Shown here one piece after another: positions 12,484 to 26,200 of a DNA stretch of 64,000 nt. The DNA is from Varroa destructor (Eukaryota; Arthropoda; Arachnida; Mesostigmata; Varroidae), in NCBI RefSeq assembly GCF_002443255.2, contig NW_019211458.1, positions 29,788,485-29,852,484 of the forward strand. Direction: 5' to 3'. The stretch's first letter is position 1; each line of letters opens with the position of its first letter. Below the pieces are notes generated by a model. It was not told the origin of the DNA and made no database searches. It saw nothing but the letters and a program-made list of their open reading frames with translations. A program made the translations under genes and the position numbers.

Positions 12484-15400
12484 GAACAAATATGCTCCCG
12501 CGAACAAGTACGGATTGAACTTTTTTTGTGTGTGGATAAGTTGTAATGCGTTGATATAGTCGTGTTCCAAGACCAAATTATTGAAACTGTCTTTAGCAGC
12601 TTCTACGGGGAGGCAGAGTCGATTACTCTGAGATGCTAAAGAACTAATGCTAGAAGTATACAGTTATAATGGCAAAAAATGGAAGAAAAGAGACCATACA
12701 AAAACGTTAAGCTCTAATAAATCATGATAAAATTTAGCCGAATAGGATAAGACGTGAAACAAAGGAAAGACATTCCGAAATTTGAGGAATGTCAAAGCTT
12801 AAGGCCAATGACTGTTAATATTTTGAATTACCTTACACTTTAGCATGTGTTAATTTGTCTCGTGGAACATTGCATGACCGGCCCTTTTTCAAAGTGCCAC
12901 GACAAATACAGACAAAGTGATCTCTAATGTATTTTTAAATAAAAAATCGTCTAACATCTCATCGTAGGAGATCATGGCCGTAATTCATCGTCCAAGAACG
13001 ACTAAATGTAATATGTCGTCAGGCAACTGCTCGCAGCGGGAGGCTCATCTGTCACCTCGACCTACAAAAGCCGGCTCCCTCTTGGGCTTGCAACCATGTT
13101 AAGTGTATCGCTTTTACTTATCTTTCTCTACAGTCAGCGGCCGCTAGCGCGTTCTATACGGCATTCTTTCTCTATATTTCAGCGACTAATTTCGTTTTGA
13201 TAACTTTCATCAAGTTTCCTCTTGCGCCGCGCTAGGCGCACAGAAATGGTCACTCCTTTCAGCTTTACGACATCGAAAAGCTCACCATCATCGCCTTGAA
13301 GCCATGGCTCACCTATGACTAGCGGTCACTCCCGTCGTCACTAGCACCACATACCGCCCATTTGATTAATCCGTTATGCCTACAATAGGCGCGAGTCGAA
13401 AATTCTACAAAGTCTTACAAAGGCTGCTCCGACAAATACATTCAGTACAATGGAACAACGCTAACGACGAGGACACGCTTGGGATTAGCGGACGCAGTTG
13501 GGATCAATATGGATAGCGATGTGTCAATTACCCTGATTCGAACGAGCCTTTCATCAGCATGACATTTGTCCATTATCTCGCCTTGTTGAAGTTGTGTCTG
13601 CCGTTGCATGTAGAGCCTGAGCCCAGTAAAAGGTTATATGGACGCGAACGGTGCTATCCGCTTTTGCTACAAGGCCGCCACACTCCATTTAGCTGAACGT
13701 TGACAAGTTCGCTTGACCTATTCCGGCTTTTTTCTATGCTACTACTTCCGTTACAATGACTACTAATAGTTCTATAGTAGAGCTCCTTTGTATAGGTTGG
13801 ATAGGTCGCGATGCTAATCAACCATCTCAGCGGGAAAGACGGCCTTTGAGCGGACATCATTGTCACGTAGCTTACATGCAGATACATCTACGTGCAGGCC
13901 ACCCAGACAAAGCTGAAATAAATGTACTTACACGAGCGGATTTCACAAAATACTGCTCGAACGACACTAGATTAGCGGCGGTCGTTATACTGCTGCCAGT
14001 CAGTACGAATCAGCCAGTATTAAATTTACGATCCTCGTAGCTCTTTGCCGGGTCTGCGGATCACAGCAGAGCTTGACCAACCTGGAGGAGCTTCTACTCC
14101 AGTGTCGTATCCGTTTATCTCTCGCTAATTCTACCCGTCTTTTACACGATATCTACAATGTAAAGGACGGCACTACGGATCGCATTAACAGCATTTGTGT
14201 GCACAAAGCGCGTCAGGCGCTTTGTTTTCCCGAAGCAGAAAATGAGAAAAACAAGGGCAAACAGACGGACAAGCGGATACAAGAATTATGACTGAACAAT
14301 ACGTCACTTGTCCATAGACATTGACGCTATGATTCGCTACTCTAGAATTATTGCTGAAAACGCAGGAAAACAGTTGTGACAGGCTGACCGGGTAAACAAG
14401 TATATTTAAAAAAAACATTCGGGTTTTTAGCTTAGAAGACAATAGGACGTTTAGAAATCTCAGTATAAAAAAAGGATCTAATGGTTCTGCTAAATTTCCT
14501 AACTAGAGTTATTTGTTCGCTAATACTCTTCTACAGAGTTACAGCTCGGCGCACAACTTATAACAAATCCGGTGACGCTCTGTTTGGCCCATGGTATGGC
14601 CGTAAGAGGGCACGCATTAACCTAAACTTAACTTTGTAGGTTTCTCGATAGCTTCAATCTAATCCGCCTGGTTTACCTTCAGTTGATTGAGATCCCAAAG
14701 CAAACAACACAAAGCCCACGTTATCTCATCGTCATCCCTTTACATGTCTGTATAAATAGCATTAATTCTATGCATAAAAATGATCGATGGTACAGATTCG
14801 TGTTGTTAAACACGTTGGCGTCAGCATTATTATTGACGACGAACTCGACACGCGACGTTGAACTGAGCGTGACCTTCTCCTACATCACCAATTGTATGAT
14901 TCTATCGAACCGTAAACTCCAACCAACGATCGGTTACGGCTTCTGTCCGAAGCTGCCGCAAACGCGGCTTCTCGATGCGTCGCAGCGATATCGACCAAGC
15001 GAGATACGCTTTCACCATCAAAATAGACGGCAGATACACATACTCACATATCTTGCTAGGTACTCTTGTAGTAGTATATATAAGTTAGTTTACTAATGCG
15101 GTAAGAGGAAGCCGAACGAAAAACGATGCGCCAAGTATGGCGATGCGTGAGCCAGGACTTCGAGCCGGCAGCAGATTTACAGCTTAAAGAGCAGAATTTA
15201 TAATTTGTCTAGATATTTGCCGTTTGAGACGAAGTTTAGTTTATACTGAGTGGCTCCGTCTCTGTTTGTTGGTCTGTTGCGCAGTCGTCCATCGATCGGG
15301 CTGCATCGACGATCGGTACTTGCTGTACCTGTGCGTTCTAGGTTACATCAGGATTTATCTGCTAGGAAGTGTTATCCTCCAATAAGCATCTTCTGTGGTG

Positions 15401-15491
15401 TGTCCTTCCGTATGTGTCTGTATGGATATACGATGGACTCGTTCACTGTTTGATGGATTGTATATTCGTCATCGCGTTTCGGGCCTATTCT

Positions 15492-15493
<2 letters not shown>
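12484..15493. other. Non-coding stretch with a second strong acceptor-like motif
   Basis: A second good acceptor (CTTATCTTTCTCTACAG) ends at 13,134, and the 32 codons after it are open in one frame before a stop. A TATAAATAG sequence sits at 14,751, with no convincing initiator about 30 nt downstream. Open frames up to about 138 codons occur (14,683-15,096, not ATG-led). No gene is recognised. Confidence 0.4.

Positions 15494-15523
<30 letters not shown>
15494..15523. repeat. Poly-T homopolymer, 30 nt
   Basis: Thirty consecutive T, the longest mononucleotide run in the window. It could be the poly-A tail of a retroposed copy on the minus strand, whose body would then lie to the right. I found no matching target-site duplication and no retroelement-like sequence beside it, so a plain homopolymer is equally likely. 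Confidence 0.97.
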
Positions 15524-16940
15524 CTATCTTTATCTCTCTGTTGCTGTCTTTAGTTCTCTTTGGGAGAAACGCTTACACAAACATGAACCTATGCATCCGC
15601 TCAGTATTGAAATGAGATCTTGTTATGCACGAATATACGAGTAACAATATCGTGGTGGCGTAAACCTTAACAATAGAAAGGCCATTCCAAATAACTGGCA
15701 AAAATAAAACTGTGCGATCAACGTATGGTGACCGCTACGCTCTGATGAAACGAAGCCACTATCTACGCCTAGGTCCTGGCGCACCGTAATTGGATACGTC
15801 TGTGTGAGCTCCTTGCTATGTCGTACTTTGGCCTGCACTATGTCGTGCCTCATAGAGGACTTTGCTGAAAGCTTGGTTTAATCCAATGCAAACGCCACTC
15901 GAAGATTCGCGTTTTCTCGGTAAACTCCTAGCTTCGTGAATACCTGCGGATAGTTTTATTCTATCAACAACTGCACCAAGGTAATGTCTGAATGCTCGAT
16001 TGTGATCGATCGTCTCCGAAAAGTTTTCTTTTCTACCACCATTCTAGATGAAATTTTCATCTTTAGATTATTTCATCATTAGAGATTTTCAAGTTTCGTT
16101 GCGCAAGGATTATCAACCAGATTCAACAGAGACAGAGCCAATAATGTGACAGTCGGCGATCCGCCTATGGCGCGAAGTACGGAAAGGATTTTCTATACTA
16201 AAACGGTATTTGCAACACCGCGTCTGCCTATGTGCAGGCGACCAAATAAAAAAAATTTAATGAAGATGTGTTACGTACATATCCATATTGGACACCTTTG
16301 CGCGTAAACATACGCATACAAACGGTACGCACCAAACACGTTTGATCGAAGCAATCGGTCACATCAACGTACACCTGAGTCAATTATCGGTACGTATCAT
16401 TGTGCTGTATATGAGATGATTTCATGCAAAAAAAACATGATTTTTTTAGAGTTTGAGCTATAATGTCATTTGACTTTTCTTTTTCTGCGCCCCCTGACGA
16501 CATGCCCCGAAAACATGAACGCTCTAGAATTTCGTTAGAAAGACACACGATCAACTTTCGAGCTCTTCGTACAAAAAAGCTTCAAGTGCACCTCAGTATA
16601 TCCTGCCACCGCAAGAGCTACAAAGGCATAACATCCCCAACTCAAGTTCAGCATGCACTTTAAGACCTTTAATGGATAGCTTAATGATTTATTTGTTAAA
16701 TAAATGAGAAAGAGTCGATTTGCTTTTAGTTTTTAGCTAAGCTAGACCAAGTCCGCACAAGAGGCACACGCCCAATATTTACCATTCACCTATAAGCACC
16801 GATTTCATCAGTACTTAATCCACACGATCAATTAGTTACATTTGTTACCTAATTTCGCTTTGGCCACTGCACATAGAGCGACACTCGTTGATCGAAGAAA
16901 AAAAAGGGAAATGTCAGTGATTCTTGTGCAGTAACGATAG
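15524..16940. other. Non-coding stretch
   Basis: AT-rich unique sequence with short A or T runs (for example near 16,429 and 16,441). Nothing coding or structural is supported. Confidence 0.5.
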
Positions 16941-17483
16941 GGGGGTACAATAACGATAATTGCATCATTGAAATCCTTTCGTGCTGTCTACACGGGAAAC
17001 AATCGGTCGAAGCTTATCCTTCGGCCCATCGAACTTGCAGAGAATATTAGCAACGAATATGTTAGCTCGGCTAACCCTGACCATGTTCTCGATGGTACCA
17101 TTAACGTTGTTCTAAGACCCCTGACGACGCACCAGTTGCTGAAACAACGGAGATTTGGCGGCGACCTCCGCCGTAAGTGCCCTGGTTACTACCGTAGCGG
17201 TGACATCTCGTCGGCTGTAATATACAGCGTTTCCTCCGTCTCAGATCAACAAGTGAAGAAGTCACCAGAAGGAACGGGCAGCGTAAACAGGCCTAGCAGT
17301 GCACACACGGAAAAGAAAAGTCAATCACCCACAATTCGCTCAAACGTGAAACGAGTCAACGTAATAGGCCCTGTTGGCTACCCGTGTTACACTGCCGTTC
17401 ACCAACGCATTGCACGAAAGCTGGTTCTTAGGAGCGACAAGTTATGCCTTGAAACAATGGCTAACCTATACGACTGCCACTGA
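16941..17483 (+). other. 180-codon open frame without an early ATG, unproven
   Basis: The frame is open from just after a TAG at 16,938 to a TGA following 17,483. No ATG occurs until about 16 codons before the stop, so if coding it would have to be an internal or terminal exon. The left edge has AG dinucleotides after TTCTTGTGC that could act as a weak acceptor. A canonical GTAAGT at 17,173 could end a roughly 232-nt exon. The peptide is Ser/Arg/Lys-rich and hydrophilic, with no motif I recognise. Local GC is somewhat raised, continuing to about 17,760. At uniform composition I would expect about 0.1 such frames per window, so it is suggestive only. Confidence 0.1.
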
Positions 17484-17489
17484 GCCATC

Positions 17490-19780
17490 CTTCTGTCGAG
17501 TTCTTGTCAGCGACAGCGTCGAGATCATCGCTGGCGATCATCGCGGCCACGGTCACGGCTAACTTCCATAGCGCTGCTGACGCCGATAGGAACCTAGCTG
17601 TTTTACGGAACAGGCTACAAGATCACCGAAGAGCGCTGTAAAGAGTGCAATTGTCGCTGCCGATGTCATTGCTTCGACTACAACACACGCCCTGGCCGGC
17701 TCTTGCCTGCAGTTATCTGTATTGCCGACGCTAATGCTACGGTGGCTATTTGAGCGATAAGTTAAACTTACGTAGCGATAAGGCTAGGAGACGACGACAG
17801 TGAGTGAAACAAAACACTGTATGCCTATATAGCATAATCGTATATACTGTGAACTGCATCTGCGCATTACTCATAGTCTGGTCTGTAAATGTTGACTGGC
17901 AGTAATAATAATGATAACTACTGTGATAATAATTATTATAAGTAAAAAATGCATAGAATAGTGATGAATATACGAGAAAATTTAATGACTCCTGACGAGA
18001 GTTCTTTTCTATGACGTTAAGAACTCAGACCTTTATCGGGTTTAGTTATGAGGTGACTTGACGCAAGTCGACGGGATTGTTTAACGCTTTTGATCCTCAC
18101 CTGATACCTCTTGGGGCTGCGCTATAATCTTCAAACACTCTCATATGAATGAATCATACCCTAAGCTTCTAACACCTTGAACAGCAGTAAGCTTTCTAGC
18201 ACTCCATCTCCAAATCAGCTCAGCTTGCTCACTACTAAACTTACCGTATACTGTCTTCGTTGCAGGCATTTGTCGCGCAGCTGACAAATTTCTGACCTAT
18301 TTCGCGCACCGTATTTCTTAAATGAGTAAACGAATACCTGGAGGTGGGGGGTGGGGGGGAGAACGGGATCTTTCAGAGATTGTTTTCGTTTGGCCGATCC
18401 CGACCGGCTAATGAATGAGAAAATATCAATAAAAATTTACACAAGCACAGTACGTTTTCTCTCAACTTCGTCTTCTCTATATCGAGTGATCGACAAATAG
18501 CTCACAGAGTCATCTCTCAATGCTGTGGGCTTAAGATCGAAAACTAATAATTTTAGTCCGCCGCGTCCTTTTTCTTCTTCTTTGCACTACACGATGTGTA
18601 CAAAGATGTCAATAGGCTGAATAGAACTACCGAGGAAAGAAGGAACGGGCCGATGTTGCCCTGCCAACCCAGTCATAATTTCTATCTAGCCTATTTTCTT
18701 CTGAATAAACCTTGTGATCAAGGATATTCGAATCTGCCACCAACCGAAAAGGGAGCATTCCAATTTATCTGAAAGCGGGCAATCACAACTACATTTAAGA
18801 AGGGTTAGTGTCCTTCTTTTTTCTCGATTTTTCCTGTTTATTAAAGGAGAGAAAAAGGTTAATTTTCTGTGCATGTTGGTTCTTCATTGTTTAAGAAGCG
18901 AAGAGGTTCGTATGTCTGACACCTTACCAGCCACGGACCATATCAAAACTCGATGAGAACCTTGTTGTTCAACAGCCGCTTGAGGGCATCCATTCTGATA
19001 CTAAGGTGATAGCTTCACCGTCATCGGTTAAGCCTATGACCCTAGGTGCCAAGAATAAAAAGACGAGGGTCGGACGGACGGCGTCTTCTATTGTCTAACG
19101 TACGTTCGTCATCGCATGGCGACTGCTACTATATATTATAATCTAACAACTATAAACAACTATAAAACTCTAATGTGCTGCTATATTGTCATATGTTGTA
19201 ACGCTCGGCCGCATAGTCGTAACTAAGGTGGAGACGTATTCCCGGAAGATGCCGCCAAAGGGATGCTTTTCTTTTCTCTTTGGCATATATACTAGCACAC
19301 TCTTCCGTGGACGACGCAGTGATCATACATATCCACTGAACAATACTGCGTACCACTGCGCAAAGGTAATCGCAGATATAGGTACACCTGAGACAAACTG
19401 GAGACATAGAATCTCCATATTTTTCATTGGCAGAATGATATGAATGACTTGTTGAATATTGAGTTGACATAGTTCAGTCAATTTAGTCCAACCTGATAAG
19501 CCAGGTATATAATAGTACTTATCATTTAGGTATGTGGGCAGCGTGTAGAAAAAATCAAAGCTTAATAGGTACTATACTTATCAATATTACCCTGTTTAGT
19601 TCTTTAGGCCAACCTGACATCAGAAAAACGGATGCCTCGTTTTTACCTCTCGACGCACACTCTCACACCCCCAATCCTTACCGCTCTACCCGTGTCTCTT
19701 CCTGCTCAATGATGAGAAGATGGTTACTTTCACGTTCTACTTATATGAGCTAAGAGGGAAGTGAATGAGCCAGGTGTCAT
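17490..19780. other. Non-coding stretch
   Basis: A modestly GC-rich segment runs to about 17,760. An imperfect AAT/GAT triplet tract lies at 17,904-17,942, and a G-rich run (GGTGGGGGGTGGGGGG) near 18,343-18,358. No gene is recognised. Confidence 0.5.
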
Positions 19781-19783
19781 TGA

Positions 19784-20146
19784 AAGGAGGGCACACAAAA
19801 GGGATCTGATAAGCGGCGCAAGGTAGTTCGCAACGCAAGACGCGATCCAGTCGCCAGCGGCAATAGAAATGCTACTAGTTCTTCAACGACCGTGGCAGCG
19901 GTTCCGGAGACAGTGGCGATGCCGACGACGTTCGTGCGGACGTTTTCATTTCCCGAAATCATTAACCCACCGACGGAGCTGGCTTTAGCAGTGACTGATA
20001 CTAGTGGTAATACTATGGCTGTTCTTCCCGCTTCTCACTCGTCGTTGCGTTTGTGCTTCGAGTCGTTTATCGATTCGAGTCCTTTGCGTACCCACGTTAA
20101 GGCTATTGCTGCTGCAAACTATTCGCGGACTGCGAATCGCGAGTGA
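19784..20146 (+). other. 121-codon open frame, codon use looks less random, unproven
   Basis: The frame is open from after a TGA at 19,781 to a TGA at the right end. It begins with a Lys/Arg-rich stretch, then a Ser/Thr/Ala/Pro-rich part. The first in-frame ATG is about 43 codons in, at 19,919. There is no membrane segment or known motif. Locally G/C-ending codons are common (for example a run ending in GTG, GCG, ACG), which is why I list it. Stops are simply rarer in this GC-richer patch, so chance remains the default explanation. Confidence 0.08.
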
Positions 20147-20149
20147 TTC

Positions 20150-23140
20150 AGTCAGATTCGACAGAGACCGTCTCGGATCTCGACCGCCGATAAGATCTCG
20201 GGGGTTGTCGTCAATAGGGGGTTTGGTTCAGGGGACTGGGGTTGCTGAGCTAGACAGGAACATCTTCTCCGAATCACAGACCAAAGGAGGGCACTGGTAA
20301 TTGTAGCGATTCAACTGGAGCGTCATCTCCGTTAGATTGGCCTGGAACGCCGTAACCTTAAACAACTGGTGAAGCAAGACAACTAACATCGGCTGTAAGC
20401 TGAGCAAGGATAGACTATTCGACCCTAACCCGAACTGAAATAGGCAAAAAACGAACCTCCTACCCCCTTAGTATCCGGAGACTATAAAATCAGAGGTGAT
20501 AACGACGACATCAGGTGCCAATGTGCCTTCTACTGTCTTATGTCGCTCAGTTCTTTGGCTACCGCAGACATTCGCCAAAACAGCTAGGCCTGTGACCGTA
20601 ATCTATTAATGCTGGCATTGAAAGGACAACGCCGCATCGAATAGGTCGGCTCTAACATACACCGATGAAGACTCACTGATGCCAGTCGTGGCCGCCGTCC
20701 AGGTCCCCATGAGACCGCAGGAATGTCTTTGCAGGTTCACACCTTGAGCTATTGTTCTCACCATTCGCAGGGGGCTTGGCTCATCAGAAGAAGATAACGG
20801 CGGCCCTGTAGTAGTTGCCTACGTAGAAGCCAGGACGAAAACAAGCAAAAGGATGGCCACTGGGCGAACAGCACACACAGCGTTCGTTAGTTGCAGCTGC
20901 TGCTGCTAAAGGTGTAGGCGTCTTTGATGCTTAATTGAAACCACCCATTCAGTAAGTCGGTCGATTAAAATGGCGCAAACCGAAGGCGACGAAGGCCGCG
21001 TCATCGACCTTCAATCGCGAAGAAATCAATAAACTGTTCTTATTCCTAATAACATACCACGTCTTCCTTTGCAGCGGTGAGAATAATTATTCATCATGTT
21101 GATAGTGTAAAAAGAGGGAGAGAAGCATCAAACAACATTAACATCAACGGGACCGACATTAATCGGTCTTCACTATTCGTTAGGCGTTCTCTAACCTAAA
21201 CGTCTTCTTGATACGGGGCGATAAGCTAAATGGACATTGCGCGTGTGAACAGGTCTGAGAATAGCTACACTCACGCAGATAGGGTCAATAATAAACCACT
21301 GAGAAGGTCTGATCGCTTATCTACAAGATCACACCTTCGATCGCATACGTCTGACCCCTAGTGGAATTTAAATTGTTCTAATAACATCAACAGAAACAAG
21401 GTATAATATGCAAGGCGTATGCATTAAGCAGACGAAGAATTTTTGACATCTCTGAAGCTTATTTGAAAATTTCCGTTTTGTTAATCAAGCAAGCGTCTTA
21501 TAGAAGGCGATACTACTTTGATGCGGAGAAGATTTGCTGTAGTATAAAAATCTGGAAATTGCAAAGCTATCAGATTCTCTGATAACCAAAACACGATGCA
21601 TACGCATGTAACATCTCAGATAGGAAGTAGGGCACGAGGCCCCGTAGGCCAGACGGTGCGAAGAAACCGATCTACGGGCAATCAGGTGTCTCGCCTTAAG
21701 CACAGGTATCTCAAAAACGTCTCCCATATACGACGCAACAACGCGAATTCATCAATCTACTAACCCTCATTGCCACTCGCATAAGAAGAAAGCTGCTCTT
21801 TGAGCACGAATCCGTGGAATCTATATTACATTTGTTTCAATGATTCTACCTGAACGGATAGCGTAGTACTATTATTATTTTCTATTATTCTATAATTGAA
21901 CGAATACGCTTAAGAGTGCCTATAGATATTCTGCTGTTCCTATTAAGGCTTGATATCTGCAATTCTCCGTACCATCTGGAAAAGCTGCTCGCATCGATAA
22001 ACAATGAATGCAACCAAAGTGAATGGTAGGTTTGCTTAAAGCTTTATATCTAAGTCAGCCAATAGCAGATTCGTCCATCTATTATGCATGACGTGGTGAC
22101 CTAACATTACCGTGTGACCTTCTGCACGGAATTCGTCTGCTTACTAAAACATTCCTGCTTAATAACCTGATATGGAGTCCGTCGGCATTAAATTCGAGAA
22201 CTCAAAACGCAAAACAAATTTGTGCTGAAGCCCATTGCAAAGCCGTTGTGTTTGTATCGGCGTCATATCATTGAAACAAACACGATTAAGCAAGGCCACT
22301 TTCTACACGCCAATCTGCCAACTTCACCCCTATTTGCTCCACTTGTGTATTAAGGAGAACAGAGTTGAGCAAAATTGAGAAAAGGAGAGAAAGTTGAGAA
22401 AAATAAAATAAGAAAAAAAATTATGGGATCGCACAGGACGCAGTAGATTTGTCAACAACGAAAATCGAGCTCCAATGGACCAAGAGTCCCGCGCCCATTT
22501 CTTGATAAAGAGCAGTATATCATAATACTGATATAAGCCGATATGAGCCTGCCGGCTTACACCATCTTCCATGAACAGACGGACAAGCACATTGCCCCTT
22601 GAGGCAGCGGAGGCCGTCGTGTTCACAGTTGTAAAAAAGTCTTGCCTACTCATCTAGTTTAGGCAGTTCCTCAACAAAGCAAACTAATACCAATCAGGCG
22701 AGGTCCTGCCTACTTTATACGTATGTTTGCCTTATCCTTCATAGACACGAGGGAACAGATATGATGAATATCACAGTTACGTCGACGCGCCACCCAGCAA
22801 TTGTTTGATATCATTGCTTTCCTACACCCTCAGTGTCCTGGGCAGTAGACAGTAACAATTCAATGGAGCTAACGGCTCACACTGCCATAATAGTTATGAT
22901 GGTCACGGTAAGTCGTTATGTAAATTCATGACACACGACCGAAAAATGGTTCCTCGAACAAGTAGCTACTAATTATAAAAGTAGTGCTGCTAGAATATAT
23001 ATTATTATCGAATTAATGACAAGAACATCAATGGTAACAGCAACGAAATTTGTAGTCAACATAATAACTACCTTCCTTTGATTTTTATGCTATTTTGTTA
23101 CCTGTACGTTGTGATGTAAACTGACAATCTATTGGGTCTG
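20150..23140. other. Non-coding stretch
   Basis: Nothing recognisable. CTTCCTTTGCAG at about 21,063-21,074 is an acceptor-like motif followed two bases later by GTGAGA, too short to be an exon. Confidence 0.5.
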
Positions 23141-23164
23141 CTGCTATTTCCTCACTTTTTCCAG

Positions 23165-23299
23165 CCAGACCTAACTGTTTTAGGGCTGTTTGTTCATTAC
23201 GGCCACTTTTGGGTGGCAGATCGTTGCTACGTACGAAGCAGGTGTTTGCTGGTTGAATCACGTGATACCGCCACGGGGCAAAAAGTGACTGAAACCTGA
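23165..23299 (+). other. Possible terminal exon, 44 codons plus stop, unproven
   Basis: A strong acceptor-like motif (TTTCCTCACTTTTTCCAG, AG at 23,163-23,164) is followed by a frame that starts exactly at the junction and stays open for 44 codons to TGA. The residues begin P-D-L-T-V-L-G-L-F-V and turn basic and polar at the end. I recognise no domain. About 7% of random frames would be open this long and three frames are available, so support comes mainly from the acceptor quality. No matching upstream exon was identified. Confidence 0.1.
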
Positions 23300-26200
23300 A
23301 ACTTTAGAGATCAACAGACACCACCCGTTTGTGTCTCACGGAAGGACGAAGACGAGAGGGACAAAATTCAGGACAGGGGTGCGACTGTAACAGACGGAGG
23401 TATATAGTAACCCGGTTGTTTTTTTTTTTAATTTATTGCCACGAGGACTGAGTGGTAAAATCTAGGTCGCCAGAAAGTAAATCGAAGGCAATCAATGCCA
23501 GCGAAACCGGCTAGCCGTAATAGGCTGTCGACTCGAAGCGTGGTCCAAAACAACAACACACAGACCCAAAAGACGGCTACCAATATGACCGGCATGCCCC
23601 AAACGTCACTGACTTCTAAAACATATTAGATGTTGTGGACCCAATTTATTCGATTGGTTCTGCTGTCTGGAAGATAAAAACAGTCGGTTACAAAATACAG
23701 AAAGGAAAATAAATGCTAGTCCGCCAGTCATAAATGTAATAAATGGATGTCAATAGCGAACGTTCTTATGGATTTCATTTTAGCTAATTAAGGGGCTGTT
23801 TTATTTAGTAAATAGAATAATGATCAGTTTTTCCTTAAGCAATTTACGCTGCGCGCATTTAAAGTAACGACTGCACGCTGCAATCTGAAAATTTTAGTTG
23901 CCTGATAATTACGAAATTTAATCGTCTCATATTCCTCATACCTCATAATTCATACCTAAAATCCGAGTAAACGATCGCTTGAAAGTTAAAGCTGCAACGC
24001 ATATTGCAATAAAAAGGGCACCACTTCACTTATTACGTTGCCTTTAACGCGTCATCACTTGGCCAAATTTTATACTCAAACCTCTGATCATAAAGTACTC
24101 ATTCTGAATAAAGCTTATGTAAATACCGATAGATCACGTTTCGCTTAGTACTCGCTTGGAGAATTAAGACTTCGAAAATCCGCTATCTTCTGATGAACAA
24201 GTAAGTCCATCGATACGAAACTATCACTTTTCGACCATCCCGTTCATTTTGGCCACGCATCCTTTCAAAGCAACGGGCTGCACCAGTGGCTACGTTACCT
24301 CGACGTTAGCTAGCGATCTTCACTCCATTCCGCCAACACTGCATCATCAGGAAGCTATTAAGAGCAGCACGTTCAAGCCAGATCAATACTTCGATAACGC
24401 ACGATATTGGCTGCCAGCCACACATTTGAAAGACATTTACTCACACGTTCACAAGTAGAGCTTTGCAGTGATGGTTTCCTGCATGTACATCACCCCCATT
24501 TGCTCTCAGATACAGCCGAGGGTAAACCCCTGGTTTTCCGCTGCTCTTCCTTAAGCACTGGCTAGCGGTCAACGAATAAAGCAGCTCGTAGCGGCTTGAC
24601 TACGTACATCGTAAACAAGCATAGAAAAACACGCTCCATAAACTTATGTGGCGGCAAGGCACGTGGCGAACGATGCCGTACTATCGTCCGTCTGTCTTAC
24701 CACTTGCTCGAATACTACTACAATAGCTTACTGAGAAGACTTATCATCCCAGCTTCACTCGACACAATATCGTTATACTGTGTTAACCAATGAAGGATGA
24801 AAACGACAATCCGTCCGAAATACGGGTGAGATGACAGCCGAAAAGAAATACCAGAATAGCAGATGCTATCCTAGCTTGATGGTTAAAGTAACTATGGCAT
24901 CGATTCATTTCAACATAACAATATCGCTGAGGGAACATACAGCATCTGATTTATACGTTACACAGTCCATATTTAACATCTATTTGATTTATACTACGGC
25001 GAGCAACATACTGTAATATGTCAATCATCAACAGTGGCTAACCACAACTATAAAAAAGCTACTCCTAAACGTCGGTTAGGTGTCGTCTAAGTTGGTGCCA
25101 TTTAGCCAGTATCAGTAACAGTGGTACTAACACTATAACGCATTCGACGACGTTTCAATATGCTCTAATTCTATTTTTCGTAGTCTATGTATTCGACAAA
25201 ACTTTCTATCTGTTATCCGAGGTCGTAGTTTTTCCATGTCGCGTGTTAGGGGGCCGTTCTACGGCACCGCCTTTCACTGGCATCCGCCCCTTGCCCACGT
25301 ACAGCCCGCTCGGGAATACAATGTCATACTTAAGGACCAAAATTGCAACAAGAATCTTACTCGCGTTCTGGCCACCAAGAGCAGCTTCAGAATATGCAAT
25401 TGCAGAACCTGTTTAGTGGGGGCTTTGAGATAGACTCAAGCAACAATGTGAACAGCATTTGCGGTAGTTGAAATGGTCGGAAGAATCGACTAGGGAATCA
25501 CAAACGAACCAGCCGCAAGAAACAACACCAATCGTAACGTAGAGTAAAAACCCGACGGCAGAGAACGCCGTTGCATTCTAGCGCCAATAACCATGCGCGG
25601 CAAACTATTTGAAGATCACGCCAAAAGCTCACCAAGGAAACCCCACGGGTGCATATATCTCTAGCAAGACTGGGTGAGGCGAGGCTTGTTTCGAGTGGAT
25701 TTTTCTCTTGCTTAGTTTCATTGATCTGCTACGATCCCCGTCGATTCAACACGCACCCCTGCCACCATTAACTATCGCCTAAGTCTCAGCTCCCTACAAT
25801 TACTATACCTACGGCGAGTACAACTATCCGGCTTTTCAACTACCGAAAGCAAGGGTGAACCGGCCATAGAACTACGTCTAGGACAATATAGCTGCTAGAT
25901 CAGCCGCAGATGGCCTTCCTGTCTCCCTCAGAACGACAGATGCACGACGACCATCTGCCAGGACAAACACTCATGGAGACAGCGAAAAATGACTTACTAA
26001 TTCCGGCATTAACTACAAACATGATTTGGCCAACACTCTGCTTGGCACCGCTGTAGCTCTTAATGCTACCGCTGATCTAAGTACAATGCAGGAATAGCTG
26101 GTTCGGCTGGCAGACCTGCCCGACCAGGACACATGCGTTGGCGCGCTGTCTATATCTTTGTCAAGCAAACAACGAGTCAAGTACGACTCGAAACAGCAGC

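Noticed and set aside
14751..14759. TATAAATAG as a core promoter
   Set aside because: The element is present, but no initiator or downstream gene supports it. Such matches recur at 43,130, 47,667 and 58,737 as expected at this AT content.
18392..18407. GGCCGATCCCGACCGG resembling 47,192-47,207
   Set aside because: A 14/16 match is expected many times over among all pairs of positions in 64 kb, so it is not evidence of a dispersed repeat.
1774..20981. ATGGCGCAA occurring four times on the plus strand (about 1,774, 2,636, 5,035 and 20,970)
   Set aside because: With 262,144 possible 9-mers, about 28 are expected to occur four or more times by chance in a window this size.
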